64,000 bases of DNA from Nocardioides gilvus (GCF_003194605.1 NZ_QHKY01000006.1:1-64000), one strand, 5' to 3'; positions 1-8,803 are shown, counted from the first letter of the stretch. Numbers and translations: made by a program. The notes: generated by a model not told the origin, from the sequence alone.

Positions 1-103
1 CGAAAGGGAAACACCCGGTCCCATCCCGAACCCGGAAGTTAAGCCTTTCAGCGCCGATGGTACTGCGATGGAGACGTCGTGGGAGAGTAGGACGCCGCCG
101 GAC
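1..103 (+). rRNA. rrf: 5S ribosomal RNA, 3' part
   Basis: The window opens inside a 5S rRNA. The conserved run CCGAACCCGGAAGTTAAG is at about 27-44 and the 3' segment GGGAGAGTAGGACGCCGCC at about 81-99. Roughly the first 15 bases of a ~118-nt 5S are missing to the left, so this is the end of an rRNA operon transcribed rightward into the window. The exact 3' end (about 101-103) is estimated from the family. Confidence 0.95.
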
Positions 104-112
104 CTACTTTGA

Positions 113-147
113 AGAAGAGGCACCACACACAGTGTGGTGCCTCTTCT
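113..147. terminator. Bidirectional terminator between 5S rRNA and phospho-sugar mutase
   Basis: Perfect 16-bp stem (113-128 pairing with 132-147) with a 3-nt loop. It directly follows the 5S rRNA and lies 19 bp past the stop of the convergent gene. On the plus strand it is followed by GCATTTC, and on the minus strand by TTCAAAGTAGG. It can therefore end transcription from both sides. Confidence 0.9.
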
Positions 148-166
148 GCATTTCAGCCTGCAGTCA

Positions 167-1837
167 TCAGCCTCCAGTCACTTGCCTGAGGTCCGCCTTG
201 ATGGCGTCGAGACGGCCCGCTGCGGCAATGCGGGCGGCGTCGACCCCGTCCTCGGGGTCCACCGGTGTGACGACCTCGAGATAGCACTTGAGCTTGGGTT
301 CCGTGCCACTCGGTCGAACGATCACGTGCGCTCCCTCCGCCAAGGTGTAGCGCAGCCCATCAGTGGGGGGCAGGTCCCCGCGGGGCCGGGATAGGTCCTC
401 GATCTCCTCGACCGAAAGACCGCCCAGGGCGGTGGGGGGAGACGTACGCAGGGCTGCCATCGCGGACCTGATCGCCGTGGGGGCCTCGAAGCGTACGGAG
501 AGTTGGTCGGTCGCGTGGTGTCCGTGTGCCAGGGCCAGGTCGTCCAGCAGGTCGCGGAGCGTCCGGTCCCGAGCCTTGGCGTCGGCCGCGATGCTGCACA
601 ACAGCAGGAGTGCTGACACTCCGTCCTTGTCCCGCACGTGGGCGGGGTCGACGCAGTACCCGAGTGCCTCTTCGTAGCCATAGACCAGGTCATCCACGCG
701 ACTGATCCACTTGAATCCCGTGAGCGTCCTGGCACTCGGTTGACCGGCAGCTGCCGCCATCTTGGACAGGAGTGACGAGGAGACGATGGAGGTGGCGTAC
801 GTTCCTTGCACCCCGTTCGCGAGCAGGTGCTGGGCCAGGAGCGCCCCGACCTCGTCGCCGCGCAGCATCTGCCAACCATGGGGGCCGGCGACGGCAGCGG
901 CGCAGCGGTCCGCGTCGGGGTCGTTGGCGACCACGAGATCGGCCCCGCACTCCATCGCCAACTGCATCGCGAGGTCGAGTGCTCCCGGCTCCTCCGGGTT
1001 GGGGAACCGTACGGTGGGAAAGTCGGGGTCGGGCGCGAACTGGGCCTGGACGACGTGGGGTGGGGTGAAGCCAGCGTCCTCGAGCACGCGCAGGACGGTC
1101 TCGCCGCCGACGCCGTGGAGCGGTGTGTAGACAACGGAGAGTTCCCGGGAACCCGCTGCAGCGACGGCGACCACCGCGCTCAGGTAGCGCTCGATCACCG
1201 CTTCTGGCACGAACTCCGCGGTTGTCGCCCGTGGGATCGCCGTGAGCGCTCCGACGTCAGCGATCCTCGCGGCGATCTCGCGGTCGGTGGGGGCGGCGAT
1301 CTGGCTCCCGTCGCGCAGGTACACCTTGTAGCCGTTGTCGCCCGCCGGGTTGTGGCTTGCCGTCACCATCACGCCAGCCACGGCCGCCAGGTCGCGGACC
1401 GCGTACGCCAGCAGGGGAGTGGGGAGCGGGCGTGGCATCAGCAGCGCCCGAAGCCCGGCGCCCGCGACGACCTCGGCGGTGTCCTGGGCAAAGGTGTGGG
1501 AGTGGTGCCGGGCGTCGTAACCGATGACGACGATGTCGTGTGCCCCTGCCCCGGCGCCCTGCAGGTGCGCGACCAACCCAGCAGCTGCACGCTGGACGAC
1601 GGAGCGGTTCATCCGGTGGGGTCCGGCCCCCATGGCCCCGCGCAGTCCGGCGGTGCCGAACTCGAGCGGGCCACCGAAGCGGTCGGTCAGTTCAGCGGTG
1701 GCGTCCGGGTCGCCCGCCCTGGCCGCGACCAGGAGGGCGTCCAGTTCTGACCGCGTGCCTTCGTCGGGGTCCTCGTCGCGCCATCGTCCGGCGCGGTCGA
1801 GCAGGTCGTCGTGACAGGGCTCTGCGCCTTGGTCCAT
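167..1837 (-). CDS. Phospho-sugar mutase (phosphomannomutase/phosphoglucomutase family)
   Basis: Alpha-D-phosphohexomutase of about 556 residues, the size of the actinobacterial PmmB type. It interconverts hexose 1- and 6-phosphates in the cytoplasm and so links glycolysis to sugar-nucleotide supply. Visible motifs are FGTAGLRG (60-67), the phosphoserine loop TASHNP with catalytic Ser161, the metal loop DPDADR in mid-protein, and the phosphate-binding RPSGTEPK near the C-terminus. ATG at 1837 is chosen over an upstream GTG/ATG extension because the extra 41 residues are Pro/Ser-rich and unlike the family. PNP and the epimerase at 10.6-12.3 kb are its usual neighbours elsewhere; here the heme locus lies between. 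Which hexose phosphate it prefers cannot be read from sequence. Confidence 0.93.
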   Translation of the reverse strand: MDQGAEPCHDDLLDRAGRWRDEDPDEGTRSELDALLVAARAGDPDATAELTDRFGGPLEFGTAGLRGAMGAGPHRMNRSVVQRAAAGLVAHLQGAGAGAHDIVVIGYDARHHSHTFAQDTAEVVAGAGLRALLMPRPLPTPLLAYAVRDLAAVAGVMVTASHNPAGDNGYKVYLRDGSQIAAPTDREIAARIADVGALTAIPRATTAEFVPEAVIERYLSAVVAVAAAGSRELSVVYTPLHGVGGETVLRVLEDAGFTPPHVVQAQFAPDPDFPTVRFPNPEEPGALDLAMQLAMECGADLVVANDPDADRCAAAVAGPHGWQMLRGDEVGALLAQHLLANGVQGTYATSIVSSSLLSKMAAAAGQPSARTLTGFKWISRVDDLVYGYEEALGYCVDPAHVRDKDGVSALLLLCSIAADAKARDRTLRDLLDDLALAHGHHATDQLSVRFEAPTAIRSAMAALRTSPPTALGGLSVEEIEDLSRPRGDLPPTDGLRYTLAEGAHVIVRPSGTEPKLKCYLEVVTPVDPEDGVDAARIAAAGRLDAIKADLRQVTGG

Positions 1838-1880
1838 GCAGGCACCGTATCGCCGGAAGCTCTCCAGAGGCGGAAATGCA

Positions 1881-1913
1881 CTCGAGGCCGGCCCCGGTGG
1901 GGCCGACCTCGAG
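1881..1913 (-). terminator. Terminator after tpx
   Basis: A 15-bp stem with one mismatch (1881-1895 with 1899-1913) and a 3-nt loop starts 18 bp past the tpx stop codon. It is GC-rich with no clear U tract, as is common for actinobacterial terminators. Confidence 0.65.
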
Positions 1914-1931
1914 GCGAGTGGTGGTGGGGGA

Positions 1932-2429
1932 TCAGCCGAGCGCAGCCAGGGCGGCGTCATAGTCGGGCTCGGTGGTGATCTCGTCGACGAGCTGGACGTA
2001 CGTCACCGTGCCGTCGGTGTCGACGACGATGACCGAGCGAGCGAGCAGTCCCGCCATCGGGCCGTCCGTCATGGTGACGCCGTACGTCTGACCGAAGTCG
2101 GAACGGAAGGCCGAGCCGACCACGACGTTGTCGATGCCTTCGGCTCCACAGAAGCGGGCCTGGGCGAACGGCAGGTCGGCCGAGACGTTGAGCACGACGG
2201 TGTTGTCGAGGTCGCCCGCGACCTCGTTGAACCTGCGCACGCTCTCGGCGCAGATGCCTGTGTCGACGCTCGGGAAGATGTTGAGCACGACGCGCTTGCC
2301 GGTCTGGTCGGCGTCGGTCAGGTCCGAGAGACCGGCACCGACGAGCTGGTAGGCCGGGGCCTGTGAGCCGACGGCCGGCAGGTCGCCGACGGTGTGGACG
2401 GGGTTGCCCTTGAATGCAGTGATAGCCAT
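1932..2429 (-). CDS. tpx: Thiol peroxidase Tpx (atypical 2-Cys peroxiredoxin)
   Basis: Reduces peroxides using thioredoxin as electron donor. It has 165 residues, the usual Tpx length. The peroxidatic site reads [13 protein letters not shown] (Cys60) and the resolving cysteine is Cys94 in ARFCGAEG. The frame can be read two codons further from a GTG (2435), but the ATG at 2429 has an AGGA 7-8 nt upstream, so it is preferred. It stands alone: the next gene on the same strand (heme oxygenase) ends 82 bp upstream, and a hairpin follows. Placement beside heme-degradation genes, which release reactive iron, is suggestive only. Confidence 0.95.
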   Translation of the reverse strand: MAITAFKGNPVHTVGDLPAVGSQAPAYQLVGAGLSDLTDADQTGKRVVLNIFPSVDTGICAESVRRFNEVAGDLDNTVVLNVSADLPFAQARFCGAEGIDNVVVGSAFRSDFGQTYGVTMTDGPMAGLLARSVIVVDTDGTVTYVQLVDEITTEPDYDAALAALG

Positions 2430-2511
2430 GGCCACATCCTTGCAGCCCCGTGGTCGGGTGTCAGGGTCACTCTCCCGACACCAGCTTCGCCAAGGTCAGC
2501 GCCGGTAAGGG

Positions 2512-3177
2512 TCAGCGTCGGTAGGCGGCCAAGTCCTGTCCCAGCTCCTGGAAGACGGCCTGATTGTGGCGGAAAGCTGTGAGGACCTCGTCGACGGCGC
2601 CAGCACGCTGGCCCTCGTCGAGCGGCAGCCCGTCGAGGCGAGCGCGGTAGTCGTCCTTGTAGAGCTTCGCCTTGATGTCCGCGAAGTGGTACATCGCCAG
2701 ACCTGCACCGTCGAGGGCGAAGGTGCGTTCGAGAATGCGACCGATGGCCAACCCGCCGGAGAGATCACCCAGGTACCGGGTGTAGTGGTGAGCCACCAGT
2801 CGCTCCGGGGCCTCGGCGGCAGCTGCGTGGATGCGCGCGGCGTACGCGGTGGCGGCCTCGTGCTTGCAGAGGTTCTCCTCCGGCGCACCGGTACTGAGCG
2901 CCTCGATGTCGGCCTCGATGCAGCCGAGACGCTCCAGAGCCGGGTCGTGCATGGCCGCGACCAGCGGTTCGGCGGCGTACCGGCGTGCCACTTCCTCCAG
3001 CGCCGCGTACACCAGACGCAGCGACTTGAGGTAGCTGACGTAGCCCGCCAGATTGACCTTCCCCTTCATCAGGTCATCGATGAAGGTGCTGGCCTCGGTC
3101 TCGCGGTGCAACTCCAGAGAGCCCTGCTTGAAGGCGGTCGACAGAGGAACTTCGGTGGCGGTTTCAGTGATGCTCAT
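2512..3177 (-). CDS. Biliverdin-producing heme oxygenase
   Basis: Opens heme to release Fe2+, CO and biliverdin in the cytoplasm, needing O2 and an electron donor. It has 221 residues, typical for bacterial HmuO-type enzymes. The proximal heme ligand is most likely His24 in ELHRETE. The distal-helix signature is YLGDLSGG (135-142), whose glycines allow O2 access. It is transcribed divergently from the heme transporter hmuTUV, and two overlapping iron boxes lie 31-64 bp upstream of its ATG. The reading is that heme brought in by HmuTUV is degraded here under iron starvation. No dedicated reductase gene is visible nearby. It is not an IsdG-type enzyme. Confidence 0.95.
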   Translation of the reverse strand: MSITETATEVPLSTAFKQGSLELHRETEASTFIDDLMKGKVNLAGYVSYLKSLRLVYAALEEVARRYAAEPLVAAMHDPALERLGCIEADIEALSTGAPEENLCKHEAATAYAARIHAAAAEAPERLVAHHYTRYLGDLSGGLAIGRILERTFALDGAGLAMYHFADIKAKLYKDDYRARLDGLPLDEGQRAGAVDEVLTAFRHNQAVFQELGQDLAAYRR

Positions 3178-3207
3178 TGGCTGCTCTCGGGGAAAGGACG
3201 GGATTGT

Positions 3208-3226
3208 TTAGGTAACCCTAACTCAT
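3208..3226. promoter_or_regulatory. Candidate DtxR/IdeR iron box 1 (heme oxygenase / hmuT intergenic)
   Basis: The 19-mer at 3208-3226 (TTAGGTAACCCTAACTCAT) agrees with the DtxR/IdeR consensus TTAGGTTAGSCTAACCTAA at about 14 positions, strongest in the left half. It lies between divergent heme genes, where repression by Fe2+-loaded DtxR would be expected. Its last four bases are shared with the second box. Confidence 0.75.
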
Positions 3227-3241
3227 GTTAGCCTTACCTAA
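3223..3241. promoter_or_regulatory. Candidate DtxR/IdeR iron box 2, overlapping box 1
   Basis: The 19-mer at 3223-3241 matches the iron-box consensus at about 15 positions, strongest in its right half (GTTAGCCTTACCTAA). Its centre is 15 bp from that of box 1. Adjacent overlapping boxes let two regulator dimers bind opposite DNA faces, as is known for DtxR-family proteins. The hmuT start is 58 bp downstream. Confidence 0.78.
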
Positions 3242-3298
3242 CTAGGTACTCAGTGTACATCCTATATCTCTCTCGCCGCGCGCAGGTTTGGAGCTTCA

Positions 3299-4405
3299 AT
3301 GTCAGGGTCACGCCCCGTCCGGGTCGGTGCTGTGGTGCTCCTTGGTGCGCTGGCGATCGCGGGATGTGGGGCCGCCGGCCCGGGAATCGAACGTGGTGAC
3401 CCAGTTGAAGGTGTCGCTGCCCCCGCCATCTCCGCGGTGACCCCCGCCAAGGATCCGCGCGCCTGGCAGGGCGTTGTCAGCCCGACGATCGACGACGACA
3501 CGATCGACGCGGTGGCCACCGAGCCGACCCCGCAACTGCCTGCCACGTTGAAGGACGCGCAGGGGACTGTGGTCACGGTCAGTGATGTCTCGCGCGTGCT
3601 CGCGCTCGACCTGCACGGCACTCTCTCGCGCACGGTCCACGAGCTGGGCATGGGGAAGAGTCTGGTCGGCCGCGACCTCTCCACCCAGTTCGAACCGGCG
3701 GTCGACCTGCCCCTCGTCACGGGGCAGGGGCACAGTCTCACCGCCGAGGCGATCCTCGAGCTGGATCCGACCCTGATCATCACCGACAGCTCGCTCGGCC
3801 CGTGGGACGTGGTCCTGCAGATGCGCGAAGCCGGGATCCCCGTCGTGGTCGTCAACTCCGACCGCAACCTCGACAACGTCTCTGAACTCACCGAGATGAC
3901 TGCAGCTGCCATGGGTGTGCCCGAGGCAGGTGTTCTCCTTGCCGAGCGGACCCAGAGGGAGATCGACGCCGTCCGCGCCGACATCGCCGAGGTGGCGCCC
4001 GCCGACGAGAACGCCCGGTTGCGCACGATCTTCCTCTACGTACGCGGCAGTGCGGGCGTCTACTACATGTTCGGCAAGGGCTCCGGTGCGGACGACCTGA
4101 TCGACTCCGTAGGGGCCTACGACGTCGCCGACGAGATCGGCTGGGCAGGGATGCGTCCGGTGACCGCGGAGGGTCTGATCGCGGCCTCTCCCGAACTCGT
4201 CGTGATGATGACCGGCGGCCTCGAGTCCACCGGGGGTGTCGAGGGCCTCCTGGAGAAGCTGCCGGCCCTGGCCAACACCCCCGCCGGTCGCAACGAACGC
4301 TTCGTCGCTGTCGACGACTCCTTGGTCCTGGGCTACGGCCCGAACACGGCCGAGGTGCTGAACGCCCTGGCGGTGGCGGTGCACGCACCACAGGAGTTGC
4401 AGTGA
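3299..4405 (+). CDS. hmuT: Heme ABC transporter substrate-binding lipoprotein
   Basis: Binds heme outside the membrane and hands it to HmuUV. A signal peptide ends in the lipobox LAIAGC, giving lipidated Cys23. The rest (about residues 75-365) is a periplasmic-binding fold of the FecB/BtuF type, with ALDLHGTLSRTVHELGMG and ILELDPTLIITD near its start. The length of 368 residues is normal for HmuT. Start is the ATG at 3299 with a GGAG just upstream. The stop overlaps the GTG of hmuU (GTGA), implying translational coupling. Substrate assignment as heme rests on the divergent heme oxygenase and the downstream HtaA-type genes; a siderophore specificity is the alternative. Confidence 0.9.
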   Translation: MSGSRPVRVGAVVLLGALAIAGCGAAGPGIERGDPVEGVAAPAISAVTPAKDPRAWQGVVSPTIDDDTIDAVATEPTPQLPATLKDAQGTVVTVSDVSRVLALDLHGTLSRTVHELGMGKSLVGRDLSTQFEPAVDLPLVTGQGHSLTAEAILELDPTLIITDSSLGPWDVVLQMREAGIPVVVVNSDRNLDNVSELTEMTAAAMGVPEAGVLLAERTQREIDAVRADIAEVAPADENARLRTIFLYVRGSAGVYYMFGKGSGADDLIDSVGAYDVADEIGWAGMRPVTAEGLIAASPELVVMMTGGLESTGGVEGLLEKLPALANTPAGRNERFVAVDDSLVLGYGPNTAEVLNALAVAVHAPQELQ

Positions 4406-5463
4406 GTGTGACCCTGCCGCTGCCGGCCACCAGTTCCAATCGACGGATCGTCCTCGGCGTCCTCGGCGTCCTGTTGCTGGGCTCCGCCCTCCTTGCCGCA
4501 GGCACCGGTCAGTTGCACATCCCGGCCAGCGAGGTCATCGGCTCGGTGATGCACAAGGTCGGGATCGGCTGGGGCACGTTGCCCAGTCACCCCCAGGGCG
4601 ACGCGACCCTGTGGCAGGTGCGTTTTCCCAGGCTCGTGATGGCTGCCCTGGTCGGTGCTGCCCTCGGCACGGCGGGCGCCGTCATGCAGGGCGTCTTCGG
4701 CAACCCGCTCGCCGAGCCTGGCGTGGTCGGGGTCTCCTCGGGTGCTGCGGTGGCCGCGGCCGCCGTGATCGTCTTCGACTGGGCGTTCGTGGGTCAGTGG
4801 ACGATCGCGCTGGCCGCCTTCGTCGGGGGACTGGTCACCACGTTCGCCGTCTACCTGCTCTCCCGCGACGCGGGGCGTACGGAGGTGGTCACGCTGGTCC
4901 TCACCGGCGTTGCCGTCAACGCGATGGCTGGGGCTGCGCTCGCCTTTCTGATGTTCGCCGGCGACACCCAGGCACGCGAGGAGATCGTCTTCTGGCAGAT
5001 GGGCAGCCTCAACGGCGCCCGCACCGAGCAGGTGTGGGTCACCCTGCCGATCGCCGCGGTGGGGATCGTGGGCGCGACCCTGATCGCCCGCAAGCTCGAC
5101 CTCTTGGCCCTGGGTGACAAGGCTGCGCGCCATGTGGGTGTCGACGTCGAGAGGTTGCGGGTCGTGGCGATCGTGGTGGTCGCTGTGCTCACTGCCGCGG
5201 CGGTCGCCTTCGCCGGGGTCATTGCCTTCGTGGGCCTGATCATCCCGCACCTGATGCGGATCATCGTGGGCCCGGGACACCGCGCCCTGGTGCCTGCGAG
5301 CGCCCTCGGCGGTGCCCTGCTGCTCGTGCTCGCAGACCTGTGGGCGCGTACGGCCATCGCCTACGCGGACCTGCCGATCGGGATGCTGACCTCCCTGGTC
5401 GGTGGCCCCATCTTCTTCTGGCTGCTGCGCCAGGCCCGGCGCAACGCAGGTGGGTGGGCGTGA
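4402..5463 (+). CDS. hmuU: Heme ABC transporter permease (FecCD family)
   Basis: Membrane channel for heme import, 353 residues. It is hydrophobic throughout with about ten transmembrane helices, the FecCD pattern. Family signatures include RFPRLVMAALVGAALGTAGA (about 74-93), NPLAEPGVVGVSSGAA (about 102-117), and the coupling region FVGLIIPHLMRIIVGPGHR near residues 277-295. It starts with GTG at 4402 behind AGGAG, overlapping the hmuT stop by 4 nt. Its stop overlaps the hmuV start by 1 nt. Confidence 0.93.
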   Translation: MSVTLPLPATSSNRRIVLGVLGVLLLGSALLAAGTGQLHIPASEVIGSVMHKVGIGWGTLPSHPQGDATLWQVRFPRLVMAALVGAALGTAGAVMQGVFGNPLAEPGVVGVSSGAAVAAAAVIVFDWAFVGQWTIALAAFVGGLVTTFAVYLLSRDAGRTEVVTLVLTGVAVNAMAGAALAFLMFAGDTQAREEIVFWQMGSLNGARTEQVWVTLPIAAVGIVGATLIARKLDLLALGDKAARHVGVDVERLRVVAIVVVAVLTAAAVAFAGVIAFVGLIIPHLMRIIVGPGHRALVPASALGGALLLVLADLWARTAIAYADLPIGMLTSLVGGPIFFWLLRQARRNAGGWA

Positions 5464-6311
5464 TGACCTCGAAGGACAGCGCCCCCGCACCCGCCCTGCG
5501 CGCGCAAGGGGTCTCGTACGCGATCGGCGACGCCCAGATCCTGCGCGAGGTCGATCTGGACGTCCGTCACGGTGAAGTGGTGGCGCTGGTCGGACCCAAC
5601 GGTGCCGGCAAGTCCACGCTGCTCTCCGTCCTGGCCGGCGACGTGGAGCCGGACGCCGGGGTCGTGGAGCTGGACGGTGTGCAGTTGCACGGACAGCGCC
5701 CGGAGGCGCTGGCTCGCCAGCGAGCGGTCCTGCTGCAGCGCCAGGGGCTGGCCTTCGGTTTCAGGGTGCGTGAAGTCGTGGAGATGGGACGGTCAGTGTG
5801 GCGTCGGGACGAGCGCGCCGTGCTGGACGAGAAGGTGATCGAGGAGTCGATGGAGATCGCCGACGTGTCGCACCTGGCCGCCCGAGTGGTCCCGACGCTG
5901 TCCGGTGGTGAGCAGGCCCGTGTCTCGTTCGCGCGACTGCTGGCCCAGGACGTCGAGATCCACCTCCTCGACGAGCCCACCGCCGCGCTCGACATCAAGC
6001 ACCAGGAGGCGGTGCTGAGTCAGGCGCGCGACAGCGCCCGGCGCGGTGCGGCGGTCGTGGTCGTGCTCCACGACCTGAGCCTCGCCGCTGCCTACTCCGA
6101 CCGCGTCTGCGTGCTCGCCGGGGGGCAGGTGCGGGCGACCGGTACGCCCGACGAGGTGTTGACCGGCGAGCTGCTGAGCGAGGTCTACGAGCACCCGGTC
6201 GAGGTCCTCAACCACGCCGGCACCCTGCTCGTGGTCCCAGTGCGTCGTGGAGTGCGCAGCGGAGTGCTCAGTCGAGAGACGAAGGAGTCGTCATGTCCGG
6301 TCCTGCACTGA
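5463..6311 (+). CDS. hmuV: Heme ABC transporter ATP-binding protein
   Basis: ATPase that powers heme import through HmuU. Walker A is GPNGAGKS (44-51), the signature LSGGEQARV is at about 142-150, Walker B is IHLLDEPTAALD at about 163-174, and the switch His lies in VVLHDLS. The start is placed at ATG 5463, overlapping the hmuU stop (TGATG); the longer open frame upstream lies inside hmuU and is a shadow. The length of 282 residues is slightly above the usual 260-270. Its last 19 nt overlap the start of the next secreted-protein gene, so hmuTUV and the following genes are probably one transcript. Confidence 0.92.
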   Translation: MTSKDSAPAPALRAQGVSYAIGDAQILREVDLDVRHGEVVALVGPNGAGKSTLLSVLAGDVEPDAGVVELDGVQLHGQRPEALARQRAVLLQRQGLAFGFRVREVVEMGRSVWRRDERAVLDEKVIEESMEIADVSHLAARVVPTLSGGEQARVSFARLLAQDVEIHLLDEPTAALDIKHQEAVLSQARDSARRGAAVVVVLHDLSLAAAYSDRVCVLAGGQVRATGTPDEVLTGELLSEVYEHPVEVLNHAGTLLVVPVRRGVRSGVLSRETKESSCPVLH

Positions 6312-7456
6312 GCGCCCGGGTGGCGGCGCTGGTCGTGCTCGCATCCGCAGCCCTCACCGGAATGGCCGCAGGGCCGGCCCAGGCTGCGGGGGGCGTCACG
6401 GTCGACGCCGCCGGGCAGGGTGCGGTCATCGACTCGACCTACTCGACCGAGCTTCGCGTACGTGGCTCCGGTTTCCAGTCGATCAAGGGAGGTCACGGCG
6501 GTGTCTACGTCTGGTTCGGCACCGTCAACGGCAAGTGGCAACCCAGCAAGGGCGGTCAGTCGGGGGTGAACTACGTCTACGTGCCGGACAAGGAATCGAA
6601 GGACAACGCTGGCTTCCAGCGGTACGTGGCCTTCCCCGGGTCCTCGACGGCGTCGGCCGCGAACGGCGGTGTGATGAGCGGCAAGGGCGCGTGGGAGGTA
6701 CGACTGATGGTGCCCGGTCCTGAGTTCGAGGCCGTGGGGCGCAACGGTGAGATCACTCGGGTCGACTGCCGCAAGGTGACGTGCGGGGTCATCACCATCG
6801 GCGCGCACGGCGTGAAGAACGCCAACAACGAGACCTTCACCCCGGTTGAGCTCGGCGACCTCTCGGAGACCGGCGCCGTGGAGAAGCCCGACACCTCTGG
6901 GACCAGGGGTTCCGGGGCAGGTGGGGCGGGGGCAGCCGTGCCCCGAACAGATGCAGCTCCGGCAGGCTCCGGGGTCACCGAGTCCGGTTCCGGTGACCGG
7001 ACTGGGGTCGAGCGGGGTGCGACGGGTCCCAGGGCGGCGAAGAAGGGTCCGGCGGAGCTGAGCGTCGACCATGCAGCCGCGTTCGTCGGCCGCGCGATGT
7101 CCTTCGCGGTCACCGGCCTCACGCCCGGGGAACAGTTCACCGCCGTGCTCGACGACGGACTCGCTGCTGCCGGTCCCTTCGTCGCCGGCGATGACGGGGG
7201 CGCCAGCGGCCTGATCGGCCTCCCTGCCTCGACCGAGCCGGGGACCCACGAGCTGCGCCTCTACGGTGCGAGCAAGGAGGTCTCGATGAAGTTCGGGGTC
7301 GCGGCAGATCCCGGGCTCGAGACGGTCAGCGTGCGGGAGTCCGACGAGCAGCAGGTCGCGGCCTTGGTCTTTGCCGTCGTCGCGGCCGTGATCTTCTTGA
7401 GCGCGCTCTTCGTGACGATTCGACGGACCAGGAGGGGGCGTCGTGCGCGGGCGTGA
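6293..7456 (+). CDS. Secreted, C-terminally anchored protein of the heme locus
   Basis: Predicted cell-surface protein of 387 residues. An N-terminal signal peptide ends near AQAA (about 31). A beta-rich domain follows (about 35-195, containing RGSGFQS and GGVYVWFG, and the Cys pair DCRKVTC). A Gly/Ala/Pro-rich linker, a second Ig-like domain (about 255-340), one transmembrane helix (about 352-375) and a basic tail RRTRRGRR complete it. The GSGF...GVYV element recurs in the third secreted protein of the operon, near its residues 270-285. I do not see a full HtaA domain here. Position directly behind hmuV suggests a role in surface heme capture or relay. ATG at 6293 follows GAAGGAG and overlaps hmuV. 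Confidence 0.75.
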   Translation: MSGPALSARVAALVVLASAALTGMAAGPAQAAGGVTVDAAGQGAVIDSTYSTELRVRGSGFQSIKGGHGGVYVWFGTVNGKWQPSKGGQSGVNYVYVPDKESKDNAGFQRYVAFPGSSTASAANGGVMSGKGAWEVRLMVPGPEFEAVGRNGEITRVDCRKVTCGVITIGAHGVKNANNETFTPVELGDLSETGAVEKPDTSGTRGSGAGGAGAAVPRTDAAPAGSGVTESGSGDRTGVERGATGPRAAKKGPAELSVDHAAAFVGRAMSFAVTGLTPGEQFTAVLDDGLAAAGPFVAGDDGGASGLIGLPASTEPGTHELRLYGASKEVSMKFGVAADPGLETVSVRESDEQQVAALVFAVVAAVIFLSALFVTIRRTRRGRRARA

Positions 7457-8783
7457 GTGGAGAGCCGTCCTGGCTTCCCTCGTCCTGGCCTCCCTCGTCC
7501 TGGCCTCCGCCGGGGTGTGCACCGTGGCGCTGGGAGCCGCGGCTGTCCCCGCAGTGGTCGCCCAGACAGGAACCCCAGCTCCGTCGCCCAGCGAAGCGCC
7601 GCAGGAGTCCGGAGTCCGGAGGGTTGATGACGCCGTCTTCGCCTGGTCGATCAGTCAGCAGAGCAACGCGCAGTCGCACAACCCGCTGACGAACAACTTC
7701 CTCTCCGCAGGCGCAGCCGACCCCGGTCGTGGCGGCATGGTCCTGTCCAGTCGCAGGTGGTCCGCACAGACGGACCACGTGGAGATCCAGAAGGTCGACG
7801 CTGCGGGGACCTGGCGGCAGGCGACCTGGGAAGGGCTCGGGACCGACGCCAACGGCACCCCCATCGGCCTCTACGGCCCGTTCAGCGGTCACCGCGTACG
7901 GATCACGCACGGCAGCGGGACCCTGGACCCTGGGAACGACGACGCCACCGTGCAGTGGCGAGGGACCTTCACGGTCGTCTACTACGGAGGCAACACCGTC
8001 TTCACCCTCACGGACCCGAAGCTCACCGTCACAGGTGGGGTCGGTCGCCTCACCGCCACCGGTGGCGGCTGGGCCTCGGACAGGTTCGACCCCACGGTCT
8101 GGGAAGCGGTCGAGCCTCGAGAAGTGCCGGTCGTCGAACTGCGTGACGTCGACGTCACCGAGACCGGGCTCGAGGTCACCCCCGGTTACCGGGGTGTGCC
8201 GGTGACGGGTCCAGAGAGCCAGGTGCGTTCTGGAGCTGACTGGGGCTCCTTCCCGCAGGAGTTCGTGAGCTTTCTCGAACCGATGGGGGCTTCACAGTTC
8301 TGGTACTCCACGGGTCTCCAGTCCGACTGGACCAAGCTGCCGCAGCCGATTGCCGTGGGATGGCAGGGCGCTGAGCCCGAGAGCCCGCGGTCCACGACCC
8401 CCGCGCCCACCCAGACCCCGCAGAACCCGGTCAAGACGGCGCCACCCGTTTCGACGGCTCGGCCGACGCCGGCGCCGAGCAGCACGTCCGCTCCTCCTCC
8501 TTCGAAGCAACCGGACGTGCCGGTCCTCGCCCGCGCGGACTCTGCGCAGCCCCCACCCGCGCCCTCGTCGGGGAACCTGCCGCCCGGCGGCGGCTCGGAC
8601 GAGCTCCTGGGTCAGGCTGCCTCCCCCCTCCAGGTCTCGTCCGTGGCGTCCGAAGCGGCCCCGCCGGCCACACCCCAGACCCTCTCCACCGCGTGGGCCG
8701 TGGGTGGTGCGCTGCTCCTCGCGGCCGCGCTTCTCCTGCTGGTGCCCACTGCTCCTCGTCGCCCCCGCCCTGACCGTCTCTGA
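7443..8783 (+). CDS. HtaA-domain membrane-anchored hemin-binding protein
   Basis: Surface protein of 446 residues with a signal peptide, one HtaA-type domain (about 60-245, from FAWSISQQS through FTVVYYGGNTVFTL and LTVTGGVGRLTAT), a long Pro/Ser/Thr-rich wall-spanning region (about 310-410), and a C-terminal transmembrane helix with basic tail. HtaA domains bind hemin in corynebacteria, so heme capture for HmuT is the expected role. GTG at 7443 is preceded by AGGAGG and lies 14 nt inside the preceding gene. The signal-peptide coding region holds three copies of a 15-bp unit (7468-7512) encoding LASLV-type repeats, an apparent recent expansion. No sortase motif is seen. Confidence 0.82.
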   Translation: MRGREWRAVLASLVLASLVLASAGVCTVALGAAAVPAVVAQTGTPAPSPSEAPQESGVRRVDDAVFAWSISQQSNAQSHNPLTNNFLSAGAADPGRGGMVLSSRRWSAQTDHVEIQKVDAAGTWRQATWEGLGTDANGTPIGLYGPFSGHRVRITHGSGTLDPGNDDATVQWRGTFTVVYYGGNTVFTLTDPKLTVTGGVGRLTATGGGWASDRFDPTVWEAVEPREVPVVELRDVDVTETGLEVTPGYRGVPVTGPESQVRSGADWGSFPQEFVSFLEPMGASQFWYSTGLQSDWTKLPQPIAVGWQGAEPESPRSTTPAPTQTPQNPVKTAPPVSTARPTPAPSSTSAPPPSKQPDVPVLARADSAQPPPAPSSGNLPPGGGSDELLGQAASPLQVSSVASEAAPPATPQTLSTAWAVGGALLLAAALLLLVPTAPRRPRPDRL

Positions 8784-8803
8784 TCCATCTTGAAAGGAAA
8801 CAC

